Shown: piece by piece, positions 44,068-52,297 of the stretch | How the letters are laid out: the number at the start of each line of letters is the position of its first letter | Position numbering within the stretch: position 1 is the stretch's first letter | The notes under the pieces: model-generated | What the model was told of the DNA's origin: nothing | The model's database searches: none | Seen by the model: only the letters and a program-made list of their open reading frames with translations | Translations under genes and position numbers: made by a program | From: Caulobacter sp. Root343 | GTDB lineage: Bacteria; Pseudomonadota; Alphaproteobacteria; Caulobacterales; Caulobacteraceae | Direction of reading: 5' to 3' | DNA: 64,000 bases | Assembly (NCBI RefSeq): GCF_001425745.1 | Contig: NZ_LMDF01000011.1 | Span: 154,386-218,385, forward strand

Positions 44068-45972
44068 TCAAGCCTGACCGGAGACGGTAGAATCCGCGAT
44101 CGGCGCGGCGCTGGTGTCGTCCGAGCCGTGCGACCACTTCTTCAGGAAGGGCGCCAGGACCAGGAAAAGCACCCCGATCCCGATCGCCACCAGGCCGATG
44201 ATCTTGAACACCAGCAGCGACTGGGTCATGGCGGCGGCGGGGTTCAGGACCTGGCCGCCGATGGTCTCGGTCGAGGCGATGGCGGCGATCCAGCCGCCGA
44301 ACAGGTTGGCCATGGCCAGGGCCATGTACCAGACGGCCATCACGAACGAGACGATCTGGACCGGCGACAGCTTGGTCATCTGCGACAGGCCGACCGGCGA
44401 CATGAACATCTCGCCGCTGGTGTGGAGCATGTACATCAGCACCAGGAAGATCAGCGGCATCCTGAAGGCGCCGTCGGCGAACTGCGCCCCGATCAGCAGG
44501 ATCAGGAAGCCGGCCCCGACCTGGATCAGCGACAGGCCGAACTTGACCATCGGGTTGGGATTGACCCCGCGCGCCGTCAGCACCGTCCACAGGGCGGCGA
44601 AGACGGGAGCGAAGATCAGGATCCAACCGGCGTTGATGGCCTGGGTCTGGGCGGCGTTGAAGGCCGTGTTGACCCACAGTTTGCCCGTGGTGGAGATCCC
44701 GGCCGTGGTCAGCTGTTCGGGCGAGCCCAGCACCACCGCCCCGCCAAACCATTCGACCGGCTTGGACAGCAGCTTGAGGTTCACATTGGTGGCCGCGAAC
44801 AGGTTCAGCGACGAGCCGGCCTGTTCGAACAGGGTCCAGAACACCACCGCGCCTAGCACCAGCACCGTGGCCAGCAGCAGGCGCTCGCGCTCGACCTTCT
44901 CGCACTTGGCGAAGGCGAACCACAGGATATAGCCCAGCGAACCGAACATGCCGGCCAGCAGGGTGGCGCTTACGACCGGCGTGTGCTGCACCAGCAGGAA
45001 CACCGCTCCCACCGCCAGCGCAGAGACCCCGTAGATCACCAGCTCGCGGCTGATCGGGCCGACGACCTTTTCCTTCAGCTTGGCGCCTTCCGGCGGCTCG
45101 CCATGACCCAGCAGCCAGGGCTTGCCCAGCACGAAGATCACGAAGCCGACCAGCATGCCGATGCCCGCCGCGCCGAAGCCGGCCCACCAGCCGACATTGA
45201 CACCCAGCACGCCGCACAGGATGGCGGCCCAGAACGAGCCTAGATTGATGCCGTAATAATAGAGGGTGAAGCCCGGATCGCGGCGCGGATCGCCCTGCGG
45301 ATAGAGCTGGCCGACCAGGGTGGCGACATTGGCCTTCATGAAGCCGACGCCGACGATGATCAGCGACAGGGCCAGCCAGAAGATGTTCAGGTACAGCGGG
45401 TCGCGGTCCTTCACGTCCAGCTTGTACTGACCCTTGGGCAGGACGGCGGGGACGGCCGCGTCGGCGGGCAGGCCCTTGATCTCGAAATCGCCCGCCTCGC
45501 TGGCGGTGACCGCATAAGGCTTGCCGGCCACGATCATCCGGGCCAGGCGCTCGTCGCCGCGGCCCTGGGCCTGGAACTCATAGGTCTGGCCGGCATAGGT
45601 CAGGGTCTGCACCGCCGGCTTGCCTTCGACCGCCATGGCCAGGTGGCCGGCCACCAGCAGGATCGCGCCGAACGCGACGGCCTTGCGGGTGCCCAGGTAG
45701 CGGTCGGCCAGGAAGCCGCCCAGCAACGGCACGATATAAACCAGCGAGGTGTAGGAGCCGTAGTGGCCGCTGGCGACCTTCGGGTCGAACAGGAAGTGCT
45801 GGGTCAGATAGAAGATCAGCAGGCCCCGCATGCCGTAGTAGGAAAAGCGCTCCCACATCTCGGCCAGGAAACAGATGATCAGGCCGCGCGGGTGGCCCTT
45901 CAGGAGCTGAATGACGACGGGAATTCCGGTCACCAGCGTGACCAGAATGCCCGCGGCGATAACGATATTCAT
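44068..45972 (-). CDS. POT-family proton:oligopeptide symporter
   Basis: 634 residues with the family motif AEMWERFSYYGMRG (ExxERFxYYG, about 38-51) and GGFLADRYLGTRKAVAFG between helices 2 and 3. An extra segment of about 75 residues (about 117-192, GKPAVQTLTYAGQTYEFQAQ through GQYKLDVKDRDPLYL) without hydrophobic helices is inserted between two helices and would form a periplasmic domain. Typical POT proteins have about 500 residues. It imports di/tripeptides with protons. The rest of the helices and the GSFWAAI loop are intact. Confidence 0.93.
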   Translation of the reverse strand: MNIVIAAGILVTLVTGIPVVIQLLKGHPRGLIICFLAEMWERFSYYGMRGLLIFYLTQHFLFDPKVASGHYGSYTSLVYIVPLLGGFLADRYLGTRKAVAFGAILLVAGHLAMAVEGKPAVQTLTYAGQTYEFQAQGRGDERLARMIVAGKPYAVTASEAGDFEIKGLPADAAVPAVLPKGQYKLDVKDRDPLYLNIFWLALSLIIVGVGFMKANVATLVGQLYPQGDPRRDPGFTLYYYGINLGSFWAAILCGVLGVNVGWWAGFGAAGIGMLVGFVIFVLGKPWLLGHGEPPEGAKLKEKVVGPISRELVIYGVSALAVGAVFLLVQHTPVVSATLLAGMFGSLGYILWFAFAKCEKVERERLLLATVLVLGAVVFWTLFEQAGSSLNLFAATNVNLKLLSKPVEWFGGAVVLGSPEQLTTAGISTTGKLWVNTAFNAAQTQAINAGWILIFAPVFAALWTVLTARGVNPNPMVKFGLSLIQVGAGFLILLIGAQFADGAFRMPLIFLVLMYMLHTSGEMFMSPVGLSQMTKLSPVQIVSFVMAVWYMALAMANLFGGWIAAIASTETIGGQVLNPAAAMTQSLLVFKIIGLVAIGIGVLFLVLAPFLKKWSHGSDDTSAAPIADSTVSGQA

Positions 45973-46185
45973 ACACTAGCCTTGAACGTGACGAGTGGCT
46001 GGGCCTTGACCACCCCCGGTCAAATCGCCCTCGCCGGCCCCAATTGGCGGGGAGAAGATCACGCGGGCCGGCGTTTCACAAGCAACGCCTTGCCGGGCGG
46101 CTGTGGCCTTCCAATCTTTGGGTTGAAGCTTGGCGGTCGCCTCGCGCGTTCTGACTAGTGAACCTTTTCACGCGGGAGCCCGCCC

Positions 46186-46713
46186 ATGAAGATCCCCGAC
46201 GAGAGCCACCCCATCACCATCACCCGCGCACCCAACGCGGTGCGGGTCCTGTTCGAGGGCCACGAGATCGCCGACAGCGGCGACGTGCTGGTGCTGCAGG
46301 AGGCGAACTATCCGCCCGTGTTCTATTTCCCGCGCGACGACGTGCGGATGGCGTTCCTGCGCCGGACCGACAAGGTGACCCACTGCCCCTATAAGGGCGA
46401 CGCCTCGTACTTCACGATCTATCGCGACCGGCAGATCATCGAGAACGCGGTCTGGTCCTACGAGGACCCGTTCCCGGCCGTGGGCCAGATCGGCAACCGG
46501 GTGGCGTTCTATCCGGAGCATGTCGAATTCGAGCTCGGCGACCTGACGGCGGCCCAGACCGAAGCGCTGAACGTCGACGACGTGGTCCGTCACACCGACA
46601 GCGGTTCCGGCGCCAGCCAGGCCGAGCGCTGGCCGCCCAATGTCGACATGCCCGACCCAGACCGAGTCGAGCGCGACGTCGACCAGCCCTACCGCGGCAT
46701 TGGGTCGCTGTAG
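46186..46713 (+). CDS. DUF427 domain protein
   Basis: 175 residues. The DUF427 signature is HPITITRAPNAVRVLFEGHE, then PPVFYFPRDDVRMAFLRRTDK, HCPYKGDASYFTIY and NRVAFYPEHVEFE. The domain covers about residues 5-125; the C-terminal 45 residues are unstructured and charged. Function unknown. The ATG at 46186 follows CACGCGGGAGCC. It precedes the CtrA-like site of the next small gene. Confidence 0.9.
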   Translation: MKIPDESHPITITRAPNAVRVLFEGHEIADSGDVLVLQEANYPPVFYFPRDDVRMAFLRRTDKVTHCPYKGDASYFTIYRDRQIIENAVWSYEDPFPAVGQIGNRVAFYPEHVEFELGDLTAAQTEALNVDDVVRHTDSGSGASQAERWPPNVDMPDPDRVERDVDQPYRGIGSL

Positions 46714-46726
46714 GGTCCCGCCGGGC

Positions 46727-46742
46727 TTAAGCCCGCGTTAAC
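46727..46742 (+). promoter_or_regulatory. CtrA-type binding site TTAA-N7-TTAAC
   Basis: TTAA (46727-46730), a 7-nt spacer and TTAAC (46738-46742) match the CtrA consensus TTAA-N7-TTAA exactly. It ends 55 bp before the ATG of the 50-residue gene. Because the DNA is very GC-rich, chance hits are rare. CtrA is the master cell-cycle regulator of Caulobacterales (established). Confidence 0.6.
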
Positions 46743-46797
46743 CGCTGGGAGCGTGACCATAAGGTCCAGCTCCCATCAGAGGGGCGCGGAGGAAACC

Positions 46798-46950
46798 ATG
46801 GCCTACGTCTCGTACCATCGGACGTCCGCTGTTCACGCGACGACCACCACCCTACCCCAGCGCCGCGTGGCCTGGGGCCGCCTGTTCGCCCTGGCCGCGG
46901 CCGTGAGCCTATGGGTCGGAATTATCGCGGGCGTGCGGGCGATCCTCTAA
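46798..46950 (+). CDS. Small membrane protein downstream of a CtrA-like site (50 aa)
   Basis: 50 residues from the ATG at 46798 with a strong GGAGGAA 4-10 nt upstream; an upstream start at 46753 would lose that site. MAYVSYHRTSAVHATTTTLP, then RRVAWGRLFALAAAVSLWVG into IIAGVRAIL, gives one membrane helix near the C-terminus with basic residues on its inner side. No family is known to me. A perfect CtrA-type box upstream suggests cell-cycle control. Confidence 0.7.
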   Translation: MAYVSYHRTSAVHATTTTLPQRRVAWGRLFALAAAVSLWVGIIAGVRAIL

Positions 46951-46965
46951 GGACCGCCCCGGCCG

Positions 46966-48327
46966 TCAGTAGGCGCAGTCGGTGAAGACCCGGCTGATGT
47001 CGCCTTTCCATTCGCCCTCGTACAGCGAGAGCAGGCGTTCGGCCGGCGTGATCCCGCTATCGGCGATCTGCTCCAGCTCGCCCAGATAGATCGTCTCGTC
47101 CAGGAAGCCGCCGTTCAACTGGGCGCGGTTCTTCAGGCCCGAGCGGGCGATGGCCACGAAGTCCTTGGCCACGTCCTGGGCGGTGCGGCCGGCGACCTTG
47201 GCCTTCAGGCCCAGTTTCGGCACGTCGCGGCGCAGGCCCTCGCGATCCTCGATCGTCCAGTCCTTGCAGAGGTCCCAGGCCGCGGCCAGGGCCGCGTCGT
47301 CGTAGAACACGCCCGTCCATAGGGCCGGCAGCGCGCAGAGACGGCTCCAGGGGCCCGCGTCGGCGCCGCGCATTTCCAGATAGGTCTTCAGCCGCACTTC
47401 GGGGAAGGCGGTCGTGGTGTGGTCGGCCCAGTCCTTCATCGTGGCGATCTCGCCCGGCAGCTCGGGCAGCTTGCCCTCGATGAAATCGCGGAAGCTGCGG
47501 CCGGCGACGTCGATATATTTGTCGCCGCGCTTGACGAAGTACATCGGCACGTCCAGCGCCCAGCGGGCGTAGCGCTCGAAATCGAAGCCGTCCTCGAACA
47601 CGAACGACAGCAGGCCCGTACGGTTGGGGTCGGTGTCGGTCCAGACATTGGCGCGGGACGACAGGAAGCCGTTGGGCTTGCCTTCGGTGAACGGCGAATT
47701 GGCGAACAGGGCCGTGGCGATCGGCTGCAGGGCCAGGCTCATGCGGAACTTGGCGACCATGTCGGCTTCGCTGGAGAAGTCGAGATTGGCCTGCACCGTG
47801 CAGGTGCGCAGCATCATGTCGAGACCCAGGCCGCCGACCTTGGGCATGTAGTTGCGCATGATCACGTAGCGGCCCTTGGGCATGACCGGCACCTGCTCGC
47901 GCGTCCACAGCGGCGAGAAGCCCAACCCTAAGAAGCCCAGGCCCAGCTCGTCGGCGACCGTCTTGACCTCGTCCAGGTGCTGGCCGGTCTCGTCGCAGAT
48001 GTCGTGCATGGTCGCCAGCGGCGCGCCGCTGAGCTCGAACTGGCCGCCGGGCTCGAGGCTGACATTGGCCCCGTTGCGTTCCAGGCCGATGATGGTCGGG
48101 CCTTCCATGACCGGCTTCCAGCCGAAGCGCTGCAGGCCGGTCAGCAGGGCGTGGACGCCCTTGTCGCCCTCGTAGGGCACGGGTTCGTGCGAGCCGAGAT
48201 AGAAGCCGAACTTCTCGTGCTCGGCGCCCACGCGGAAGCGTTCCTTGGGCTTGGACCCTTGGGCGAAATAGTCGGTCAGATCGGCGAGCGTCAGCGGACG
48301 CTCTTGGACGCTAGTGGTGTCGGCCAT
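46966..48327 (-). CDS. gshA: Glutamate-cysteine ligase (plant/proteobacterial type)
   Basis: 453 residues from the ATG at 48327. The motif ERFRVGAEHEKFGFYLGSHE opens the fold, followed by the ATP-grasp-like glutamine-synthetase core with GLERNGANVSLEPGGQFELSGAP, MRNYMPKVGGLGLDMMLRTC and the MRGADAGPWSRLCALPA block. It makes gamma-glutamylcysteine, the first step of glutathione synthesis. The longer upstream reading has no conserved residues. It lies 132 bp downstream of rsmE on the same strand. Confidence 0.94.
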   Translation of the reverse strand: MADTTSVQERPLTLADLTDYFAQGSKPKERFRVGAEHEKFGFYLGSHEPVPYEGDKGVHALLTGLQRFGWKPVMEGPTIIGLERNGANVSLEPGGQFELSGAPLATMHDICDETGQHLDEVKTVADELGLGFLGLGFSPLWTREQVPVMPKGRYVIMRNYMPKVGGLGLDMMLRTCTVQANLDFSSEADMVAKFRMSLALQPIATALFANSPFTEGKPNGFLSSRANVWTDTDPNRTGLLSFVFEDGFDFERYARWALDVPMYFVKRGDKYIDVAGRSFRDFIEGKLPELPGEIATMKDWADHTTTAFPEVRLKTYLEMRGADAGPWSRLCALPALWTGVFYDDAALAAAWDLCKDWTIEDREGLRRDVPKLGLKAKVAGRTAQDVAKDFVAIARSGLKNRAQLNGGFLDETIYLGELEQIADSGITPAERLLSLYEGEWKGDISRVFTDCAY

Positions 48328-48459
48328 GCAAGCCGTCCCTCCCCAGGGTTGCGATGCTGAGGGTGGAGAGGGCCCATTCTCTCCGCCGACGGCGAACTCA
48401 GTCACGCCCAGTTGGGCGTTTTCTTTCCGAACCTCAAGGGGCGACCTTCGCCTTAAATT

Positions 48460-49176
48460 CTAACGCCAGTCCCCCGCCGCCGCTTGCCACAGCGTCATGG
48501 CAGCGATCGCGGCGGTGTCGGCGCGCAGGATGCGAGGGCCCAGCGACACCGGCGTGACGAAGGAAAGGCCCCGCAGGCGCTCGCGTTCCTCGGGGGCGAA
48601 GCCGCCCTCGGGACCGATCAGGATGGCGGCCGGCGCGCCCGTTCCCGCCAGCGCCTCGATGGCCGGCCTGGCGTCGCCGCCTTCATCGCAGAACACCAGG
48701 CGCCGAGCCGGGTCCCAGCCGTCCAGGATCTTGTCCAGCTTCTCGGGGTCGGCGATCTCCGGCACGTCCAGGCGGCCGGTCTGCTCGGCGGCTTCCATGG
48801 CGATGGCGTCCAGGCGGCCCAGCTTGACGAAGTCGACATTCGTCCGTCGGGTCACCGTTAGCCGCACTCTACGCGCGCCCAGCTCGGCGGCCTTCTCGAC
48901 GATGGTCTCGACCCGGCCGCGCTTGACCATGGCCACGATCAGGTCGAGGTCGGGGCCGAGCTCCATCGGCCGGGTCTGTTCCTCGGCCTTCAGCAGGCAG
49001 CCGCGCTTGCCGGCCTCGACCAGGCTGGCGCGCCACTCGCCGTCGCGGCCGTTGAACAGCAGAACCTCGTCGCCGACGACCAGGCGCATGACCGAGGTCA
49101 GGTAGCGCGATTGGTCGACGGTGGGCGCGACGCCGGCGCCGACTGAGAGGTCATTGGGAACGAAAAGGCGGATCAT
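48460..49176 (-). CDS. rsmE: 16S rRNA (uracil1498-N3)-methyltransferase
   Basis: 238 residues. An N-terminal PUA-like part (about 1-70) leads to the SPOUT knot with MVKRGRVETIVEKAAELGARRVRL, ILIGPEGGFAPEERERLRG and the final GPRILRADTAAIAAMTLWQA. These blocks define RsmE. It methylates U1498 of 16S rRNA with S-adenosylmethionine. Divergent from ppk2 by 46 bp. Confidence 0.95.
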   Translation of the reverse strand: MIRLFVPNDLSVGAGVAPTVDQSRYLTSVMRLVVGDEVLLFNGRDGEWRASLVEAGKRGCLLKAEEQTRPMELGPDLDLIVAMVKRGRVETIVEKAAELGARRVRLTVTRRTNVDFVKLGRLDAIAMEAAEQTGRLDVPEIADPEKLDKILDGWDPARRLVFCDEGGDARPAIEALAGTGAPAAILIGPEGGFAPEERERLRGLSFVTPVSLGPRILRADTAAIAAMTLWQAAAGDWR

Positions 49177-49222
49177 GGCGTCCTTCTAGCGCAACAACGC
49201 TTCGCGGGGGTAGGCTCGGCTC

Positions 49223-49984
49223 ATGAGCAAGTCCGACGATTACGACAACGAACTCCGCCAACTGCAGCTGGCCCTGATCGAGATGCAGAAGAAGGCGATC
49301 AAGGACAGCTGGAAGCTGCTGGTCGTCTTCGAGGGCCGCGATTCCGCCGGCAAGGACGGCACGATCGCGCGGGTCACCGAGCACCTCTCAAAGCGCGCCA
49401 CCACGATCGTCGCCCTGCCCAAGCCGACCGAGCGCGAGCGCAGCGAGTGGTACTTCCAGCGCTATGTCGACTACCTGCCGGCCTGCGGCGAGGCGGTGAT
49501 CTTCAACCGCTCCTGGTACAATCGGGCCGGGGTCGAGCGGGTCATGGGCTTCTCGACGCCGGAGCAGCAGGAGCAGTTCCTCCGCGACGTGCCGGCCTTC
49601 GAGCGGATGCTGGTCGAGAACGGCCTGCGCTACGTCAAGTTCTGGCTGGACATCGGCCGCGAGGAGCAGGCCGAGCGCCTGAAGGCCCGCCGCGAGGACC
49701 CGCTGAAGGCCTTCAAGACCAGCGACCTCGACAAGGTCGCGCAGGACAAGTGGGACGATTACACCAAGGCGCGCGACGAGATGTTCATGCGCACCCACAG
49801 CGACGTCGCCCCGTGGATCTGCGTCCGCGCCGACCACAAGAAGGCCGCGCGGCTCAACGTCATCCGCTGGCTGCTGCACGCGGCCGGCGACAAGAAGCTG
49901 GTCAAGGGCGTGGCCAAGCCGGACCCCGGCGTCATCTTCTCGTTCGAACCGGCGGCGCTGGAGGACGGGCGGCTGGCGCGCTAG
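49223..49984 (+). CDS. ppk2: Polyphosphate kinase 2
   Basis: 253 residues. Walker A-like VVFEGRDSAGKDGTIARV (about 35-52), lid KRATTIVALPKPTERERSEWYFQRY and Walker B-like VIFNRSWYNRAGVERVMGF. The single-domain length is class I PPK2, which uses polyphosphate to phosphorylate ADP or GDP. The ATG follows GGGGGTAGG. Overlaps the convergent DUF1801 gene by 4 nt. Confidence 0.94.
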   Translation: MSKSDDYDNELRQLQLALIEMQKKAIKDSWKLLVVFEGRDSAGKDGTIARVTEHLSKRATTIVALPKPTERERSEWYFQRYVDYLPACGEAVIFNRSWYNRAGVERVMGFSTPEQQEQFLRDVPAFERMLVENGLRYVKFWLDIGREEQAERLKARREDPLKAFKTSDLDKVAQDKWDDYTKARDEMFMRTHSDVAPWICVRADHKKAARLNVIRWLLHAAGDKKLVKGVAKPDPGVIFSFEPAALEDGRLAR

Positions 49985-50364
49985 CGCTTCTTCCGCGCCG
50001 CCCTCTCCGCCGCGATCCGTTCGTTCTCGGCCACGCGATGCTCGACGATGTCGCGGATCAGGTCGGGCGGCAGCGGCGCATCGGGCTGGAACCGGATCGT
50101 GCCCTTGCCGGTCTCGAAGCCTTTCAGCCGGTCAGCGAAGCGGTCGACCACCCCGCCCGGATAGAAGGCGCAGTGCTTCGCGGCCGCGCCGAAATGCACC
50201 AGGTTGCCCTTCAGCTTGAAGGTCGGCAGGCCGTAGCTGATCGTTTCCTCCGCCTCGGGCGCCAGGGCGCGAATTTGGCCGCGCAGGGTTTCCAGGGCGG
50301 CGCGCTGGTCGGACGGCAACTTGCTCAGATAGTCGTCGATCGAGGCGGCGGGCGGCTTCATCAT
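49981..50364 (-). CDS. DUF1801 domain protein
   Basis: 127 residues with ATG at 50364 (the next Met is one codon later). The YdhG-like fold has IDDYLSKLPSDQRAALETLR, EETISYGLPTFKLKGNLVHF and KHCAFYPGG. Fold relatives bind iron in frataxin-like proteins, but function is unknown. It is a distant relative of the broken DUF1801 gene at 14367-14768. Confidence 0.88.
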   Translation of the reverse strand: MMKPPAASIDDYLSKLPSDQRAALETLRGQIRALAPEAEETISYGLPTFKLKGNLVHFGAAAKHCAFYPGGVVDRFADRLKGFETGKGTIRFQPDAPLPPDLIRDIVEHRVAENERIAAERAARKKR

Positions 50365-50505
50365 CGTCAGGGTCTCCGGCAGGCGGTCATCTGGCCGCAA
50401 GCAAGGACGGGCGAAAGGGCTCCGCCCCGACACCATCCAACCGTTCAACTTCACAATCTTGTCCCGCCGTGGTGCTGTGCCCGGACGCGAAGGGGAGACG
50501 CCGGA

Positions 50506-52296
50506 ATGGACGCCATGGACGCTAGGACGGTTCGAGCAACCGCCCTGACCCGGCTGGCCATCGGGCTGATCCAGGGCATCGCCCTGTTCCTGCTGCAGAA
50601 GGCCGACGAGTCCAAGGCCTGGCCCGCGACCCAGCCGATGCTCTACGCCCCGCTGCTGGTCTGCGCCCTGATGGTCCCGCTGATCCCGCTGGCCGCCCTG
50701 TCGGCCATGCGCCGGACGTCGCTGATCGCCTGGAGCCTGGTCGCGGCCGTCCTGGCGGCGATCCTGGCGGTCCACGCCGCCTGGACGGGCGCCGCGCCCG
50801 ATCGGCTGGGCGCGGGACCGCTGTCGCCGCCGATCTTCATCGCCGCGGCGGCCCTGCTGTTCATCGCCCATCACCTGATCCAGCCCGCCGACGCCGCGCG
50901 CAAGCCCGTCGCGCCCTATGCCGACTATTTCGACCTGGCCTTCACCAACCTGATCCGGCTGTTCCTGTCGCTGGCCTTCACCGGCGCGTTCTGGCTGCTG
51001 CTGGTCCTGGCCGGCGCGCTGTTCAAGCTGATCGGGATCGAGGCGATCCAGAAGCTGATCGGCGAGACCGCCTTCGCCTTCCCGGCCACCGGCCTGATGT
51101 TCGCCGCCGCCGTCCACATGGCCGTGCAGCTGACCGAGGCGCGGGCCGGCCTTGTGCGCGGCGTTCGAACGGTGGGCCTGACCCTGCTGGCCTGGCTGTC
51201 GCCGCTAATGGTGGTGATCGCCGCCGGCTTCCTGGCGACCCTGCCCTTCACGGGCCTGGCCCCGCTGTGGGGCACCAAGGCCGCCACAGCCCTGCTGCTG
51301 GCCGCCGCCGCGGCCCTGATCATCCTGGTCAACGCCGCCTACCAGGACGGCGTCGAGCCACCCCACGCCGTCCCCCAATGGGCGGCGCGGATCGCCGGCC
51401 TGCTGCTGATCCCCATCGTCGTGCTGGCCGCCTATGCCCTGTGGCTGCGGATCGACCAGTACGGCCTGACGCCGGACCGGGTGCTCGCCACGGCCTATCT
51501 GGTGGTCGCGATCGGCTTTACCGTCGGCTACGCCGTCGCCGCCGTGCGGCCGGGTCCGTGGATGAAGCCTTTGGAGCCGACCAACCTGATCATGGCGGCG
51601 GTGTCGGTGCTGCTTCTGATCGCCCTGTTCACGCCGATCGCCGACCCGGCGCGATTGTCGGTGGCCAGTCAGGTGAAGCGGCTGGAAAGCGGCAAGGTCG
51701 CGCCCGACAAGTTCGACTTTCAGTTCCTGCGCTTCGACAGTGGGCGCTATGGGCGGGAGGGCCTGGACAGGCTCGAGGCCGACCGCAACGCCGAGGTCGC
51801 CAACCGCGCTCGCGAGGCGATCGCCCACAAGGAAAGGACCTATGCGCAAGGCAAGCGCGGACCGGACTTCGACAAGATGAAGGTCTATCCGGCCGGAAAA
51901 ACCCTGCCGCGCGACTTCCGCGAGCAGGATTGGAACCGGTCCGAGCCCGCTTCGAGCTGCACCATTGTCGGAATGCAGTGTCCCGCGCTTGTGTTCGATG
52001 TCGACGGCGACGGCGTCGACGAGGTGCTGCTGGTGAACGGCGAAACGATGGACGTGTTCAAGTCCGGCGGCGGATCCTGGAAGAAGGTCGCGGAAGCCAA
52101 GGCCGCCTGCGGCGCCGCCGCCTTCCCGGACGACAAGGCCGCCAGCGACGTGCGCCTCGACGCCCCGACGGAGCGGCGCGACCTCTTGGTCGGCGACCAT
52201 CGTTACGTCCTGACGCCTTCGGGATCGGCCTGCGCCTCGCGACCGGCGCTCGCGCCGCCACTGAAGGACGGATTGGCGCCCCTCGAAAGGCAGTAG
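50506..52296 (+). CDS. DUF4153-type membrane protein with C-terminal FG-GAP-like domain
   Basis: 596 residues from the ATG at 50506 (AGGGGAG upstream). Residues about 10-400 contain about ten hydrophobic helices with the DUF4153 order (PYADYFDLAFTNLIRLFLSL in the middle). Residues about 405-596 are soluble and contain ALVFDVDGDGVDEVLLVNG, a D-x-D-G-D-G-x-D-E calcium-loop-like motif as in FG-GAP/VCBS repeats, with two Cys nearby. DUF4153 members usually end with the membrane part or a different tail, so the C-terminal domain is unusual. Function unknown. Confidence 0.8.
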   Translation: MDAMDARTVRATALTRLAIGLIQGIALFLLQKADESKAWPATQPMLYAPLLVCALMVPLIPLAALSAMRRTSLIAWSLVAAVLAAILAVHAAWTGAAPDRLGAGPLSPPIFIAAAALLFIAHHLIQPADAARKPVAPYADYFDLAFTNLIRLFLSLAFTGAFWLLLVLAGALFKLIGIEAIQKLIGETAFAFPATGLMFAAAVHMAVQLTEARAGLVRGVRTVGLTLLAWLSPLMVVIAAGFLATLPFTGLAPLWGTKAATALLLAAAAALIILVNAAYQDGVEPPHAVPQWAARIAGLLLIPIVVLAAYALWLRIDQYGLTPDRVLATAYLVVAIGFTVGYAVAAVRPGPWMKPLEPTNLIMAAVSVLLLIALFTPIADPARLSVASQVKRLESGKVAPDKFDFQFLRFDSGRYGREGLDRLEADRNAEVANRAREAIAHKERTYAQGKRGPDFDKMKVYPAGKTLPRDFREQDWNRSEPASSCTIVGMQCPALVFDVDGDGVDEVLLVNGETMDVFKSGGGSWKKVAEAKAACGAAAFPDDKAASDVRLDAPTERRDLLVGDHRYVLTPSGSACASRPALAPPLKDGLAPLERQ

Positions 52297-52297
52297 G

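Noticed and set aside
46753..46797. An upstream start for the 50-residue protein
   Set aside because: The strong GGAGGAA site lies just before the ATG at 46798, so the extension is unlikely.
49447..52296. A very long plus-strand open frame (949 codons) spanning ppk2's alternative frame and the DUF4153 gene
   Set aside because: Its first part is an antisense or shifted reading of ppk2 and the convergent DUF1801 gene with no family similarity. The true DUF4153 gene starts at 50506.
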